Assembly: GCF_021442385.1 (NCBI RefSeq)
Contig: NZ_MUZA01000025.1
Location: 1-64,000, forward strand
Source of the DNA: Micromonospora sp. MH99
Lineage (GTDB): Bacteria; Actinomycetota; Actinomycetes; Mycobacteriales; Micromonosporaceae
DNA: 64,000 nucleotides
Direction of reading: 5' to 3'
Made by a program: the position numbers and the translations under genes. Each line of letters starts with the position of its first letter. The stretch's first letter is position 1. Below, in pieces: positions 1-8,458 of this stretch. A model generated the notes under the pieces. The model searched no databases and was not told where the DNA came from. It saw only the letters and a program-made list of their open reading frames with translations.

Positions 1-106
1 CTGCCCAGCGCCCGCCGCGCCCCGGCAAGGGCGGGCTGCGCGCGCCGCCCAGCACCGGTCGCGCGGCGCGGCGCCTCCCGGGCGCGGCGGGGACCCGCGT
101 GGCGCA

Positions 107-112
107 TAGGAT
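107..112 (+). promoter_or_regulatory. Predicted -10 box of proS (TAGGAT)
   Basis: TAGGAT fits the actinobacterial TANNNT -10 consensus and ends 8 nt before the proS ATG, so the transcript probably begins at or near the start codon (leaderless). No convincing -35 was seen. The rest of bases 1-120 is GC-rich and holds nothing else I can name. Confidence 0.5.
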
Positions 113-120
113 GTGCGGTC

Positions 121-1527
121 ATGGCACGCGTGCTCACTCCCCGTGCGGAGGACTTCCCCCGCTGGTACCAGGACCTGATCGCCAAGGCGAAGCTGGCCGA
201 CAACGGCCCGGTCCGCGGCACCATGGTCATCCGCCCCGCCGGCTACGCCATCTGGGAGCGGATGCAGGCCGAGATGGATGCCCGGATCAAGGCGGCCGGC
301 GCGGAGAACGCGTACTTCCCGCTGTTCATCCCGGAGAGCTACCTCAAGCGCGAGGCCCAGCACGTCGAGGGCTTCTCGCCGGAGCTGGCGGTCGTCACCC
401 ACGGTGGCGGCAAGCAGCTCGCCGAGCCGGTGGTGGTGCGCCCCACCAGCGAGACGGTGATCGGCGAGTTCATGGCCAAGTGGATCGACTCGTACCGGGA
501 CCTGCCGCTGCTGCTCAACCAGTGGGCCAACGTGGTCCGGTGGGAGCTGCGCCCGCGGATCTTCCTGCGGACCAGCGAGTTCCTCTGGCAGGAGGGGCAC
601 ACCGCGCACGCCACCCGTGAGGACGCCCGCGCCTACGCGCGGCGGATCCTGCACGAGGCGTACGAGGATCTGATGGTCAACGTGCTCGGCATTCCGGTGG
701 TGGTCGGCCTGAAGACGGCCCGCGAGCGCTTCGCCGGGGCCACCGCCACGTACACCTGCGAAGGCATGATGGGCGACGGCAAGGCGCTCCAGCTGGGCAC
801 CAGCCACGAGCTGGGCCAGAACTTCGCCAAGGCGTTCGACATCAGCTACTCCGCCAAGGAAGGCGGTCGCGAGCACGCGTGGACGACCTCCTGGGGCACG
901 TCGACCCGGATGCTCGGTGGCCTGATCATGGCCCACGGCGACGACAACGGCCTGCGGGTGCCGCCGCGGCTGGCCCCCATCCAGGCGTACATCATGATCG
1001 TCAAGGATGGCGAGGGCGTCGGCGAGGCGGCGGCCAAGCTGCGCGACGGCCTGCGCGACGCCGGTGTCCGGGTCGCGCTCGACGACCGGACCGACACCGC
1101 GTTCGGCCGCCGGGCCGTCGACGCCGAGCTGCGCGGCTATCCGGTACGCGTCGAGGTCGGCCCCCGCGATCTGGCCGTCGGCAACGCGACGGTGGTCCGT
1201 CGTACCGACGGGTCGAAGTCCCCGACGGCGGTGGCCGACGTGGTCGGCGCGGTCCTCGCCGCACTGGAGGCCGATCAGCAGGTGCTGCACGACCAGGCCC
1301 TCGCGCACCGCCAGTCGCGCACCGTCGAGGTGTCGACGCTGGCCGAGGCGATCGAGGCGGCGGCCACCGGCTGGGCCAAGGTGCCGTGGTCGGCGGTCGG
1401 CGTGGCCGGCGAGGCCGAGGCGAACGGCCAGGGCGTGACGGTGCGCTGCCTGCTGCGCGCCGACGGCTCGGTTCCGGACTCGGAGGACGAGCCCGACCTG
1501 GTCGCCATCCTCGCCCGCGCCTACTGA
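121..1527 (+). CDS. proS: Proline--tRNA ligase, archaeal/eukaryal-like short form
   Basis: Cytosolic class II aminoacyl-tRNA synthetase that charges tRNA-Pro with proline. The 468-residue product has the compact form without the bacterial editing insertion. Motif 2 is visible around residues 138-165 (NVVRWELRPRIFLRTSEF, then WQEGHTAH), and TCEGMMGDGKALQ and GTSHELGQNFAKAF follow; the chain ends in a Tyr (ILARAY), as is usual for this type. The C-terminal half carries the anticodon-binding fold. The ATG at 121 sits 8 nt after a TAGGAT -10 box and gives the expected N-terminus. It stands alone, followed by a palindrome at 1531-1553. An annotation as the long bacterial-type ProRS would be wrong, since the editing domain between motifs 2 and 3 is absent. 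Confidence 0.95.
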   Translation: MARVLTPRAEDFPRWYQDLIAKAKLADNGPVRGTMVIRPAGYAIWERMQAEMDARIKAAGAENAYFPLFIPESYLKREAQHVEGFSPELAVVTHGGGKQLAEPVVVRPTSETVIGEFMAKWIDSYRDLPLLLNQWANVVRWELRPRIFLRTSEFLWQEGHTAHATREDARAYARRILHEAYEDLMVNVLGIPVVVGLKTARERFAGATATYTCEGMMGDGKALQLGTSHELGQNFAKAFDISYSAKEGGREHAWTTSWGTSTRMLGGLIMAHGDDNGLRVPPRLAPIQAYIMIVKDGEGVGEAAAKLRDGLRDAGVRVALDDRTDTAFGRRAVDAELRGYPVRVEVGPRDLAVGNATVVRRTDGSKSPTAVADVVGAVLAALEADQQVLHDQALAHRQSRTVEVSTLAEAIEAAATGWAKVPWSAVGVAGEAEANGQGVTVRCLLRADGSVPDSEDEPDLVAILARAY

Positions 1528-1530
1528 GGC

Positions 1531-1553
1531 GTCAGGAAGGGCCCCTTCCTGAC
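1531..1553. repeat. 23-bp palindrome, 11-bp arms
   Basis: Arm GTCAGGAAGGG, single C, then its exact reverse complement CCCTTCCTGAC, starting 4 nt after the proS stop. A related AGGAAAGGGCC stretch follows at 1566-1574. It could act as a terminator stem, but no T-run follows. From memory, AGGAAGGGCCCCTTCCT-type palindromes are common intergenic elements in Micromonospora and Salinispora; no second copy was seen here. Confidence 0.6.
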
Positions 1554-1602
1554 ACCCGTGGTCGAGGAAAGGGCCCCCGGCTAACAGCCCGGAGGTGCTG
1601 CC

Positions 1603-2250
1603 GTGCGCTTCGCGCCGGGTCGGCTGATCATGCACCGCAACGTGCGGCACGGTCGGATCGGATGGGTCCGGCCGGGTCGCGTGGTAAGCGACGACGAGCG
1701 GGGTCTGCTGGTGTGGATCGCGCGGGACTCGCCGGTGGCCCACGAGGTGACCGAGGCGGGGCTGGGCATGCGGGCGATGCCGTTCGCCCAGTGGATCTCG
1801 TCGTCGTACCGGCTGGCGCACGGCCGCTGGAACGGCCCTCCGCTGCTGAAGTTCCTGCCCACCGGGGCGGCGCACTCCGTGTGGTGGTTCCGGGACGCGC
1901 AGGGCAGGTTCGCCCACTGGTACGTCAACCTGGAGGAGCCCGGTGTCCGCTGGGACGACGGCCCGGTGGCCGGCGTCGACGTGGTGGACCAGGACCTCGA
2001 CGTGGTGGTGCGCCCGGACCTCAGCTGGGAGTGGAAGGACGAGGACGAGTTCGTCGAGCGTCTCGCCTTCCCGGACGACTACTGGGTGACCGACGAGAAG
2101 GCGGTCCGCGCCGAGGGGGAGCGGGTGATCGCGCTCGCCGAGGCGGGCCGGTTCCCGTTCGACGGCACCTGGTGCGATTTCACCCCGCCGGCAGAGTGGG
2201 ACGTACCGGACGAACTTCCGCCCGGGTGGGACCGTCCGCCGGTGCGCTGA
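1603..2250 (+). CDS. DUF402 domain-containing protein
   Basis: Soluble 215-residue protein of the DUF402 family, which includes nucleoside-diphosphate and related phosphoester hydrolases such as FomD. Support is the block of aromatic and acidic residues from about residue 85 to 165, with HSVWWFRDAQGRFAHWYVN, PDLSWEWKDEDEF and a later FDGTWCDF; the Trp/Tyr-rich barrel and the acidic metal-site residues are typical. The GTG at 1603 is chosen because GGAGG lies at 1591-1595 with 7-nt spacing. It is a monocistron between proS and the rpsP leader. The substrate cannot be told from sequence; a housekeeping phosphatase role is only an inference. Confidence 0.8.
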   Translation: MRFAPGRLIMHRNVRHGRIGWVRPGRVVSDDERGLLVWIARDSPVAHEVTEAGLGMRAMPFAQWISSSYRLAHGRWNGPPLLKFLPTGAAHSVWWFRDAQGRFAHWYVNLEEPGVRWDDGPVAGVDVVDQDLDVVVRPDLSWEWKDEDEFVERLAFPDDYWVTDEKAVRAEGERVIALAEAGRFPFDGTWCDFTPPAEWDVPDELPPGWDRPPVR

Positions 2251-2316
2251 GAGGTGTTCCGGGTCACCGGTGACGCGGTGTCCGGGTCCGATGCGGGAGA
2301 TCGGCGTCGGATCTGG

Positions 2317-2322
2317 CAGAAT
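2317..2322 (+). promoter_or_regulatory. Predicted -10 box of the rpsP operon (CAGAAT)
   Basis: CAGAAT within TCTGGCAGAATGGG is a near-TANNNT -10 box; the same TCTGGCAG context precedes the NUDIX gene and a GNAT gene in this window. It would give a leader of roughly 150 nt before rpsP. The intergenic stretch 2251-2480 holds no other gene. Confidence 0.45.
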
Positions 2323-2480
2323 GGGTCGCTGGTATCCGGCGCGCGTCCGGCGCCCTCTAACCCGGGCACGTCGCTAGTCCACCGAGTAGTCTCCGGCCCA
2401 ACCCCACGGGTCCGGTCGGCGCTCACCCACGCACACCGCCCACAGCGGGCTGGTGAGATCGCAACAGGAGCGAAACAACT

Positions 2481-2981
2481 GTGGCCGTAAAGATCCGGCT
2501 CCTGCGGATGGGCAAGATCCGCAACCCGCAGTACCGCATCGTCATCGCCGACTCGCGCACCAAGCGCGACGGCCGGGCGATCGAGTTCGTCGGGGTTTAC
2601 CAGCCCAAGGAAGACCCCTCGATCATCGAGGTCAAGTCGGAGCGGGTCCAGTACTGGCTGTCCGTCGGCGCTCAGCCGAGCGAGGCGGTGCAGCGGCTGC
2701 TGGAGCTGACCGGTGACTGGCAGAAGTACAAGGGCCTGCCGGCCCCGCCGCCGCTCAAGGTCGCCGCCGAGAAGGCCGACCGCAAGGCGGCGTACGAGGC
2801 TGAGGCGAAGGCCGCCGCCGGGCTCGCCCCGGAGACCCCGGCCAAGCCGGCCAAGAAGGCCGCCAAGGCCGCTGAGGCTCCGGCCGAGGCCCCGAAGGCC
2901 GAGGCCCCGGCGACCGAGGCTCCGGCCGAGGCCCCCGCCGAGGCCCCCGCTGCCGCTGCCGACGCCGGTGAGCAGGCCTGA
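2481..2981 (+). CDS. rpsP: 30S ribosomal protein S16 with long Ala/Pro/Glu tail
   Basis: Small-subunit ribosomal protein bS16. Residues 1-85 are the conserved S16 domain ([21 protein letters not shown] with [12 protein letters not shown]); residues from about 95 to 166 form a low-complexity tail of repeated APAEAPAEA, longer than in most bacteria but usual for actinomycetes. The GTG start follows an AGGAG at 2466-2470. First gene of the rpsP-khpA-rimM-trmD cluster; khpA begins 1 nt after its stop, so the two are co-transcribed. Confidence 0.97.
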   Translation: MAVKIRLLRMGKIRNPQYRIVIADSRTKRDGRAIEFVGVYQPKEDPSIIEVKSERVQYWLSVGAQPSEAVQRLLELTGDWQKYKGLPAPPPLKVAAEKADRKAAYEAEAKAAAGLAPETPAKPAKKAAKAAEAPAEAPKAEAPATEAPAEAPAEAPAAAADAGEQA

Positions 2982-2982
2982 C

Positions 2983-3216
2983 ATGCCTCTGCGTCCGGCG
3001 TTGGAGCACCTGGTCAAGGGCATCGTCGACCACCCGGATGACGTCCGGGTCCGGATGGTCGATTCCCGTCGGGGCAAGCGGCTGGAAGTCCGCGTGCACC
3101 CCGAGGACCTCGGCACGGTGATCGGACGGTCCGGCCGGACCGCCAAGGCGCTGCGTCAGGTGATCGGCTCCATCGGCGGGCGCGGGGTACGCGTCGACAT
3201 CGTCGACTCGTACTGA
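2983..3216 (+). CDS. khpA: KH-domain RNA-binding protein KhpA
   Basis: A 77-residue single-KH-domain RNA-binding protein. The GXXG loop is seen as VIGRSGRTAKALRQVI (residues 46-61), which is the RNA-gripping element. KhpA proteins pair with KhpB (Jag/EloR) and affect cell-wall synthesis and small-RNA function in Gram-positive bacteria. The ATG at 2983 follows the rpsP stop at once, and the stop overlaps the rimM ATG by one base (TGATG), so translation is coupled. Length and place between rpsP and rimM match the actinobacterial orthologue. Confidence 0.93.
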   Translation: MPLRPALEHLVKGIVDHPDDVRVRMVDSRRGKRLEVRVHPEDLGTVIGRSGRTAKALRQVIGSIGGRGVRVDIVDSY

Positions 3217-3773
3217 TGCAGCTCGTCGTCGGAAGGATCGGCAAGCCGCACGGTGTCCGCGGGGAGGTCACCGTGGAAGTGCGGACCGACGAACCCGAAG
3301 CACGGTTCGCCCCGGGTTCGGTGCTGCGCACCGAACCCGGGGCGGTCCCGCCGCCCGCGCCGGCGAACGGGCCGGGTGTGCCGTTCCGGGTGCCCGCCGA
3401 GCTGACCATCGAGGAGTCCCGGTTCCACCAGGGCCGGATGCTCGTCGCCTTCGACGGCATCCTGGACCGCGACACCGCGGAGGGGCTGCGCGGAACCCTG
3501 CTCGTGGTGGACAGCGCCGACGTGGAGCCTCCGGAGGACCCGGAGGAGTTCCACGACCACCAGTTGGTGGGTCTGGCCGTGGTCACCCCGGCCGGTGAGC
3601 GCCTCGGCGAGGTCGCCCGGATCGACCACGCGCCGTCGTCCGACCTGCTGGTGCTGCGGCGCCCCGAGGGGCGTACCGCGCTGATCCCGTTCGTCCGGGC
3701 GATCGTCCCGGAGGTCGACCTGGCCGGTGGACGCGTGATCGTCGACCCGCCGGCCGGCCTGCTCGATCTTTAG
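3216..3773 (+). CDS. rimM: 16S rRNA processing protein RimM
   Basis: Ribosome maturation factor that binds S19 and helps assemble the 30S head. The 185-residue product opens with the family motif [23 protein letters not shown] and ends in a PRC-barrel domain ([20 protein letters not shown], then [37 protein letters not shown]). An Ala/Pro-rich loop at about residues 42-55 is longer than in E. coli. Its ATG overlaps the khpA stop; trmD follows after 11 nt. Same operon as rpsP. Confidence 0.96.
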   Translation: MQLVVGRIGKPHGVRGEVTVEVRTDEPEARFAPGSVLRTEPGAVPPPAPANGPGVPFRVPAELTIEESRFHQGRMLVAFDGILDRDTAEGLRGTLLVVDSADVEPPEDPEEFHDHQLVGLAVVTPAGERLGEVARIDHAPSSDLLVLRRPEGRTALIPFVRAIVPEVDLAGGRVIVDPPAGLLDL

Positions 3774-3784
3774 GGCCAGCCCGC

Positions 3785-4558
3785 ATGCGCGTCGACGTCG
3801 TGTCGATCTTTCCGGAGTACTTCGCCCCGCTCGACCTGTCGCTGATCGGCCGCGCCCGGGCCAATGACGTACTCCAGCTCGCCGTGCACGACCTGCGGAC
3901 CTGGACCCACGACGTGCACCGCACTGTCGACGACACCCCCTACGGCGGCGGCCCCGGCATGGTGATGAAGCCGGAGCCGTGGGGTGCGGCGCTGGACGCG
4001 CTCGCCCCGGCCGAGGCCCCGCCGCCCCGGCTGCTCGTGCCGTCACCGGCGGGTGTCCCGTTCACCCAGGCCATGGCGCACGAGCTGGCCGCCGAGCCGC
4101 ACCTGCTCTTCGCCTGCGGCCGGTACGAGGGGATCGACCAGCGGGTCCTGGCGCACGCCGCCACCCGGATGCCGGTCACCGAGGTGTCGCTCGGCGACTA
4201 CGTGCTCTTCGGCGGCGAGGTCGCGGTACTGGTCATCCTGGAGGCGGTCACCCGCCTGCTGCCCGGGGTGCTGGGTAACGCCGGCTCGCTGGACGAGGAG
4301 TCGCACGCGCACGGGCTGCTGGAGGCACCGATCTACACGAAGCCGCCGAGCTGGCGCGGGCACGACGTCCCGGAGGTGCTCCGCTCCGGCGACCACGGCA
4401 AGATCGCGCGCTGGCGGCGCGAGGAGGGGCTGCTGCGGACCGCGGCCCAGCGTCCGGACCTGCTGGCCGCGCTGCCGCCCGAGCGGCTCGACAAACGGGA
4501 CATCGCGGCGCTGGAGCGGGCCGGATTTCAGCCGCCGCCGGGGGATGTGGCAAAGTAG
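3785..4558 (+). CDS. trmD: tRNA (guanine37-N1)-methyltransferase
   Basis: SPOUT-class methyltransferase that puts m1G at position 37 of tRNAs reading Pro, Leu and Arg codons and so prevents +1 frameshifting. The 257-residue product shows the trefoil-knot SAM-site motifs: [28 protein letters not shown] and [12 protein letters not shown], then [15 protein letters not shown]. The ATG at 3785 is 11 nt after rimM and starts the canonical [13 protein letters not shown]. Last gene of the tight cluster; a 143-nt leader separates it from rplS. Confidence 0.97.
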   Translation: MRVDVVSIFPEYFAPLDLSLIGRARANDVLQLAVHDLRTWTHDVHRTVDDTPYGGGPGMVMKPEPWGAALDALAPAEAPPPRLLVPSPAGVPFTQAMAHELAAEPHLLFACGRYEGIDQRVLAHAATRMPVTEVSLGDYVLFGGEVAVLVILEAVTRLLPGVLGNAGSLDEESHAHGLLEAPIYTKPPSWRGHDVPEVLRSGDHGKIARWRREEGLLRTAAQRPDLLAALPPERLDKRDIAALERAGFQPPPGDVAK

Positions 4559-4701
4559 GGGGGTTGCCGCATCCGTCCGCGCCCGCGGGCGGCTGCGAGG
4601 ATCCCCGACCGGGGTCGGTCCGCCGATCACCACCCGGGAATCAGAATCACCCACCCGCGCACCGAGTGACGGTGCGCCGTGAGCCTTACGAGGACGCAGC
4701 G

Positions 4702-5058
4702 ATGAACATCCTGGACGCCCTTGACGCCCAGTCGAAGCGGACCGATCTTCCCGACTTCCGTGCCGGTGACACCGTCAAGGTGCACGCGCGGGTCGTCGAG
4801 GGCAACCGGTCCCGTGTCCAGATCTTCCAGGGCGTCGTGATCCGCCGCCAGGGTGACGGTCTGCGCGAGACCTTCTCAGTCCGCAAGGTCAGCTTCGGTG
4901 TCGGCGTCGAGCGGACCTACCCGCTCAACGGCCCGGGCATCGACCGGATCGAGGTCGTGACCCGCGGTGACGTGCGTCGCGCCAAGCTCTACTACCTGCG
5001 TGAGCTGCGCGGCAAGAAGGCCAAGATCAAGGAGAAGCGGGAGAAGCAGCCCAGCTGA
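4702..5058 (+). CDS. rplS: 50S ribosomal protein L19
   Basis: Large-subunit protein bL19 at the 30S-50S interface, 118 residues (family about 115-120). Conserved blocks: [33 protein letters not shown] and the C-terminal [20 protein letters not shown]. The ATG at 4702 is chosen over upstream in-frame starts because it gives the family N-terminus [10 protein letters not shown]. The upstream 4559-4701 is a leader with no recognised element; the downstream hairpin at 5174-5216 probably ends the transcript. Confidence 0.97.
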   Translation: MNILDALDAQSKRTDLPDFRAGDTVKVHARVVEGNRSRVQIFQGVVIRRQGDGLRETFSVRKVSFGVGVERTYPLNGPGIDRIEVVTRGDVRRAKLYYLRELRGKKAKIKEKREKQPS

Positions 5059-5173
5059 CTTCCCGCTCGCCACGCCGCCTGAGCTGCGCGTATGCCGTAC
5101 CGCCCAGACCGCACTACCCTGGTCGTACGGGCGCAGCCAGGCGGCGACCCCGCCTTCGTGGCGGGCAGCTGTC

Positions 5174-5216
5174 CACTACCGCCCGTGGAGCCTCGACGAG
5201 GCTCCCGGGCGGTGGT
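5174..5216 (+). terminator. Hairpin after rplS
   Basis: About 20-bp imperfect stem: CACTACCGCCCGTGGAGCCTC pairs with GAGGCTCCCGGGCGGTGGTG around a GAC loop, then GTTTCT. Likely terminator of the rplS transcript or an attenuator ahead of lepB. A TACCCT -10-like box lies upstream at 5115-5120. Confidence 0.6.
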
Positions 5217-5239
5217 GTTTCTGCGGACCGGGGAGTGGC

Positions 5240-6109
5240 GTGGTGCAGACGCTTGACGAGGACGGCACCGTCGATCCGTGGCGCCGGCGGGTACGCCGCA
5301 GCCGCCGCCAGATGCCGCTCTGGCAGGAACTTCCACTGCTGCTGGTGGTCGCGTTCTGCCTCGCGGTGCTGATCCGCACATTCCTGCTCCAGGCGTTCTT
5401 CATCCCGTCCGGCTCGATGGAGGACACCCTCCTGATCGGCGACCGGGTGCTGGTCAACAAGGTCGTCTACGACGTCCGTGACCCGGTGCGCGGCGAGGTG
5501 GTGGTGTTCCGGGGCACCGACCGCTGGGCGCCGCAGGTCGACGAGCAGCCGGAGCCCGGCTTCGTCGGCAAGGTCGGCCGCACCGTCGGGGACCTGGTCG
5601 GGGTGAGCCGTCCCGGCGAGAAGGACTTCATCAAGCGGGTGATCGGCCTGCCCGGTGACCGGGTGAAGTGCTGCGACTCCCAGGGCCGGGTCACCGTGAA
5701 CGGGACCCCGCTCGACGAGCCGTACGTGCTGCGCAACTCCCCGCTGGATCTGCCACCGAATCCGCAGGAGTGCCGCTCCCGGCGCTTCGACGAGGTGGTC
5801 GTACCCCCGGGGCAGATCTTCGTGATGGGCGATCACCGCGAGGTCTCCCAGGACGCGCGCTGCCAGGGCCCGGTGCCGATCGACAACGTGGTCGGCCGCG
5901 CGTTCATGGTGGTCTGGCCGTCGTCACGCTGGGCCGCGCTGTCGGTGCCGTCGACCTTCGACGACGTGGCCGCGCCGGCTGCCGCCTCCTCCGGGGCGCC
6001 CCCGGTCCGTCCGTCCCCGCAGGGCGGTGTGCTGCTGATTCTCCCGTTGGCGGCCGCGCTGAGGGGTTCCCGCGCGTTCCGGACGGTGCCGTCCGGCCCG
6101 GCAACGTAG
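5240..6109 (+). CDS. lepB: Signal peptidase I, first of a tandem pair
   Basis: Membrane serine peptidase that removes signal peptides from exported proteins. 289 residues from the GTG at 5240 (GTG 5243 is equally possible; GGGGAG at 5230-5235 is the ribosome site). One membrane helix at about residues 32-54, then the catalytic Ser in IPSGSMEDTL and the general-base Lys in FIKRVIGLPGD. The insertion before that box and the extra C-terminal hydrophobic segment (GGVLLILPLAAAL) after a Pro/Ala linker distinguish it from its neighbour. The second copy starts 10 nt later, so both are probably co-expressed and may share or divide substrates. Confidence 0.93.
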   Translation: MVQTLDEDGTVDPWRRRVRRSRRQMPLWQELPLLLVVAFCLAVLIRTFLLQAFFIPSGSMEDTLLIGDRVLVNKVVYDVRDPVRGEVVVFRGTDRWAPQVDEQPEPGFVGKVGRTVGDLVGVSRPGEKDFIKRVIGLPGDRVKCCDSQGRVTVNGTPLDEPYVLRNSPLDLPPNPQECRSRRFDEVVVPPGQIFVMGDHREVSQDARCQGPVPIDNVVGRAFMVVWPSSRWAALSVPSTFDDVAAPAAASSGAPPVRPSPQGGVLLILPLAAALRGSRAFRTVPSGPAT

Positions 6110-6119
6110 GCTCCTTGGC

Positions 6120-6755
6120 GTGATTGACGAGCAGACCGACAAGCCGCGCAGCTCCTTCTGGAAGGAGCTGCCGATCCTGCTGGGTGTGGCGATCCTGGTC
6201 GCGGTGCTGGTCCGCGCCTTCGTGCTGCAGACCTTCTTCATCCCCTCTCCGTCCATGGAGAACACTCTCAAGATCGATGACCGCGTGTTGGTCAACAAGC
6301 TGGTCTACGACTTCCGATCACCGCACCGCGGCGAGGTGATCGTCTTCAAGGCGCCCACCGAGTGGAGCGGCAACCCCGACGGTGAGGACTTCATCAAGCG
6401 GGTGATCGGCGTCGGCGGCGACCACGTGGTCTGCTGCGACGCGCAGGAACGCCTGATGATCAACGGCAGGTCGCTCGACGAGCCGTACATCTTCTCGATC
6501 GACGGGGTCCGCGACAAGCCGGCCGACCAGGAGTTCGACATCACGGTGCCGAAGGGTCGGCTGTGGGTGATGGGCGACCACCGGTCGGCCTCGGGTGACT
6601 CGCTGGAGCACTGGCAGCAGTCCGGGCAGAACATCACCGAGGCCACGATCCCCGAGGGCGAGGTCGTCGGGCGGGCGTTCACCGTCTTCTGGCCCGTCAA
6701 CCGGGCCACCTGGCTGACGGTGCCCGATCAGTTCGACGGCATTCCCAAGCCGTAG
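6120..6755 (+). CDS. lepB: Signal peptidase I, second of a tandem pair
   Basis: 211-residue type I signal peptidase with one N-terminal membrane helix (about residues 18-40). Catalytic Ser is in IPSPSMENTL and Lys in FIKRVIGVGGD; VMGDHRSASGDSLEH is the conserved box E. It is shorter than the preceding copy and lacks its C-terminal hydrophobic tail. GTG start at 6120, 10 nt after the first copy. Tandem signal peptidases are usual in actinomycetes; relative specificities cannot be read from sequence. Confidence 0.94.
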   Translation: MIDEQTDKPRSSFWKELPILLGVAILVAVLVRAFVLQTFFIPSPSMENTLKIDDRVLVNKLVYDFRSPHRGEVIVFKAPTEWSGNPDGEDFIKRVIGVGGDHVVCCDAQERLMINGRSLDEPYIFSIDGVRDKPADQEFDITVPKGRLWVMGDHRSASGDSLEHWQQSGQNITEATIPEGEVVGRAFTVFWPVNRATWLTVPDQFDGIPKP

Positions 6756-6792
6756 AACCGGCGGGGGCATGGGCGATCGGCCGCACGTCTGG

Positions 6793-6798
6793 CAGGCT
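6793..6798 (+). promoter_or_regulatory. Predicted -10 box, leaderless NUDIX gene (CAGGCT)
   Basis: CAGGCT in TCTGGCAGGCTGGT ends 6 nt before the GTG at 6805. The identical 14-mer-like context precedes the GNAT gene at 45569. It supports the downstream GTG over the ATG at 6769. Confidence 0.45.
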
Positions 6799-6804
6799 GG
6801 TGCG

Positions 6805-7278
6805 GTGACCGTCTACACCCCTCGACGCGCGGCACGGGTGCTGCTCGTCGACGCGGCCGGCCGGGTCCTGCTGTTCCAGGGCTTCGACCCGGCCCGCCCG
6901 GAGCACCGCTACTGGTTCACTCCCGGCGGCGGGCTCGACGAGGCGGAGTCCCCGTCGTCCGGCGCGGCACGGGAGCTGGCCGAGGAGACCGGGCTGCGGG
7001 TCGATCCCGCCGAGTTGGGCGAGCCCGTCTGGTCCGACACGACCGAGTTTCCGTTCGACGGCGACTGGTACCGCCAGGAGCAGGATTTCTTCCTGTTCCG
7101 GGTGCCGTCGTGGCAGGTCGACACCGTCGGCTTCAACGACGTCGAGCAGCGCAGCATCGCCGGCCACCGCTGGTGGCTGCCGGCCGAGCTGGCCGCCAGC
7201 GGCGACCGGTACTACCCGCCCGAGCTGCCCGACCTGCTGGCCCGGCTCCTGCCGCCGGCCGTCGAGGCGTCGTGCTGA
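6805..7278 (+). CDS. NUDIX hydrolase
   Basis: 157-residue NUDIX-fold pyrophosphohydrolase. The NUDIX box runs from GGGLDEAESPSSGAARELAEE to TG (about residues 39-61); it matches GX5EX7REUXEEXGU with the metal-binding RELAEETG. The substrate (sanitised nucleotide, ADP-ribose or other nucleoside diphosphate) cannot be told. Start: GTG 6805 after a -10 box is preferred to ATG 6769, since homologues begin close to the TVYTPRRAARVLLVD strand. Its last 7 nt overlap the rnhB start, so the two are translationally coupled. Confidence 0.88.
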   Translation: MTVYTPRRAARVLLVDAAGRVLLFQGFDPARPEHRYWFTPGGGLDEAESPSSGAARELAEETGLRVDPAELGEPVWSDTTEFPFDGDWYRQEQDFFLFRVPSWQVDTVGFNDVEQRSIAGHRWWLPAELAASGDRYYPPELPDLLARLLPPAVEASC

Positions 7279-8084
7279 CCCCGCCGCGCACCGTCGTACG
7301 CCGGGAGGCAGGCCTGTACGCGCTCGAACGGGCGCTGCAACGGCGCGGGTTCCGGCACGTGGCCGGCGCCGACGAAGCCGGCCGGGGGGCCTGCGCCGGC
7401 CCACTGGTCGCCGCCGCGGCGGTGCTGCCGGAGGGGCGACGCGGCGAGATCGACGGGCTGGCCGACTCCAAGCTGCTCACCCCGGCCAGCCGGGAGCGGG
7501 TGTACGCCGAGGTCGTGGACCGCGCCCTGGCGTACGCCGTGGTGGTCATTCCGGCCGACGAGGTCGACTCACGGGGGCTGCACGTGTGCAACCTGGCAGC
7601 GATGCGCCGGGCGCTCGCCTCGCTCACGACCCGGCCGGAGTACGTGCTGACCGACGGCTTCGGCGTGGACGGCCTGGGCGTGCCGGGGCTGGCGGTCTGG
7701 AAGGGCGACCGGGTGGCCGCGTGTGTGGCGGCGGCCAGCGTGCTCGCCAAGGTCACCCGAGACCGGATCATGGTGGAGCTGGACGGGGTGTTCCCGGCGT
7801 ACGGCTTCGCCGAGCACAAGGGCTACATCACCCCGGAGCACAGCGCGGCGCTGCGGGAGCACGGACCGTGCCGGGAGCACCGCTTCTCGTACATCAATGT
7901 CGCCGCGGTCTCCGGCCGCGACGGCCGGCCGCCGCGCACCCGGCGGCCCGTCGGCCCGGCGTCGGACGAGCCGATGGAGCGCTCCTGGGCGTCAGGGGGT
8001 ACCGTCGGCGTGGCGTTGGGCGAGCAGCCTCGGCCTCCGGCGCCGGTGGGGGAAGATGTGGTCATGGAAGGCGGAGTGCGATGA
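7272..8084 (+). CDS. rnhB: Ribonuclease HII
   Basis: Endonuclease that cuts the RNA strand of RNA-DNA hybrids and single ribonucleotides in DNA. The four acidic residues are visible: GADEAGRGACAGPL (Asp, Glu), LTDGFGV (Asp) and KVTRDRIM (Asp). The fold ends near residue 220; a further ~50 residues (from GRDGRPPRTRRP) look disordered and are of unknown role. GTG at 7272 is read from within the NUDIX gene end, and its TGA overlaps the DUF2469 ATG (ATGA), so NUDIX-rnhB-DUF2469 form a coupled unit, as in other actinobacteria. Confidence 0.94.
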   Translation: MLTPPRTVVRREAGLYALERALQRRGFRHVAGADEAGRGACAGPLVAAAAVLPEGRRGEIDGLADSKLLTPASRERVYAEVVDRALAYAVVVIPADEVDSRGLHVCNLAAMRRALASLTTRPEYVLTDGFGVDGLGVPGLAVWKGDRVAACVAAASVLAKVTRDRIMVELDGVFPAYGFAEHKGYITPEHSAALREHGPCREHRFSYINVAAVSGRDGRPPRTRRPVGPASDEPMERSWASGGTVGVALGEQPRPPAPVGEDVVMEGGVR

Positions 8085-8404
8085 GCGCGGAAGATCTCGA
8101 AAAGTACGAGACCGAGATGGAGCTGCAGCTCTACCGGGAGTACCGCGACATTGTCCGCCAGTTCTCCTACGTGGTGGAGACGGAACGCCGGTTCTACCTG
8201 GCCAACCAGGTCGACCTGCACGTGCGTAACTCCGACGGCGAGGTCTACTTCGAGGTCGAGATGCACGACGCCTGGGTGTGGGACATGTATCGTCCTGCCC
8301 GCTTCGTGAAGAACGTCCGAGTGATGACCTTCAAGGACGTCAACGTCGAAGAGCTGGAGAAGCCCGACATCTCGCTGCCCGCCGACTCGGGCTTCGGCGG
8401 CTGA
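8081..8404 (+). CDS. DUF2469 domain-containing protein
   Basis: 107-residue acidic protein of the DUF2469 family, strongly conserved in actinobacteria directly after rnhB. Seen: MSAEDLEKYETEMELQLYRE, VETERRFYLANQVDL and WDMYRPARFVKNVRVMTFKD. No enzymatic motif and no membrane segment. Function is unknown; coupling to rnhB by a 4-nt overlap hints at nucleic-acid metabolism, but that is context only. Confidence 0.92.
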   Translation: MSAEDLEKYETEMELQLYREYRDIVRQFSYVVETERRFYLANQVDLHVRNSDGEVYFEVEMHDAWVWDMYRPARFVKNVRVMTFKDVNVEELEKPDISLPADSGFGG

Positions 8405-8413
8405 CGACCCTCG

Positions 8414-8446
8414 GCCACGCCACGGTCCCCCCATCCGTGGCGCGGC
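8414..8446. terminator. Bidirectional terminator between convergent genes
   Basis: Stem GCCACGCCACGG against CCGTGGCGCGGC (one mismatch), loop TCCCCCCAT, between the DUF2469 stop and the convergent oxidoreductase stop. Confidence 0.55.
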
Positions 8447-8458
8447 CCGCCGCGCCGG

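Noticed and set aside
4559-4701. Ribosomal-protein leader element before rplS
   Set aside because: A weak GCCGC/GCGGC pairing exists, but nothing distinctive enough to annotate.
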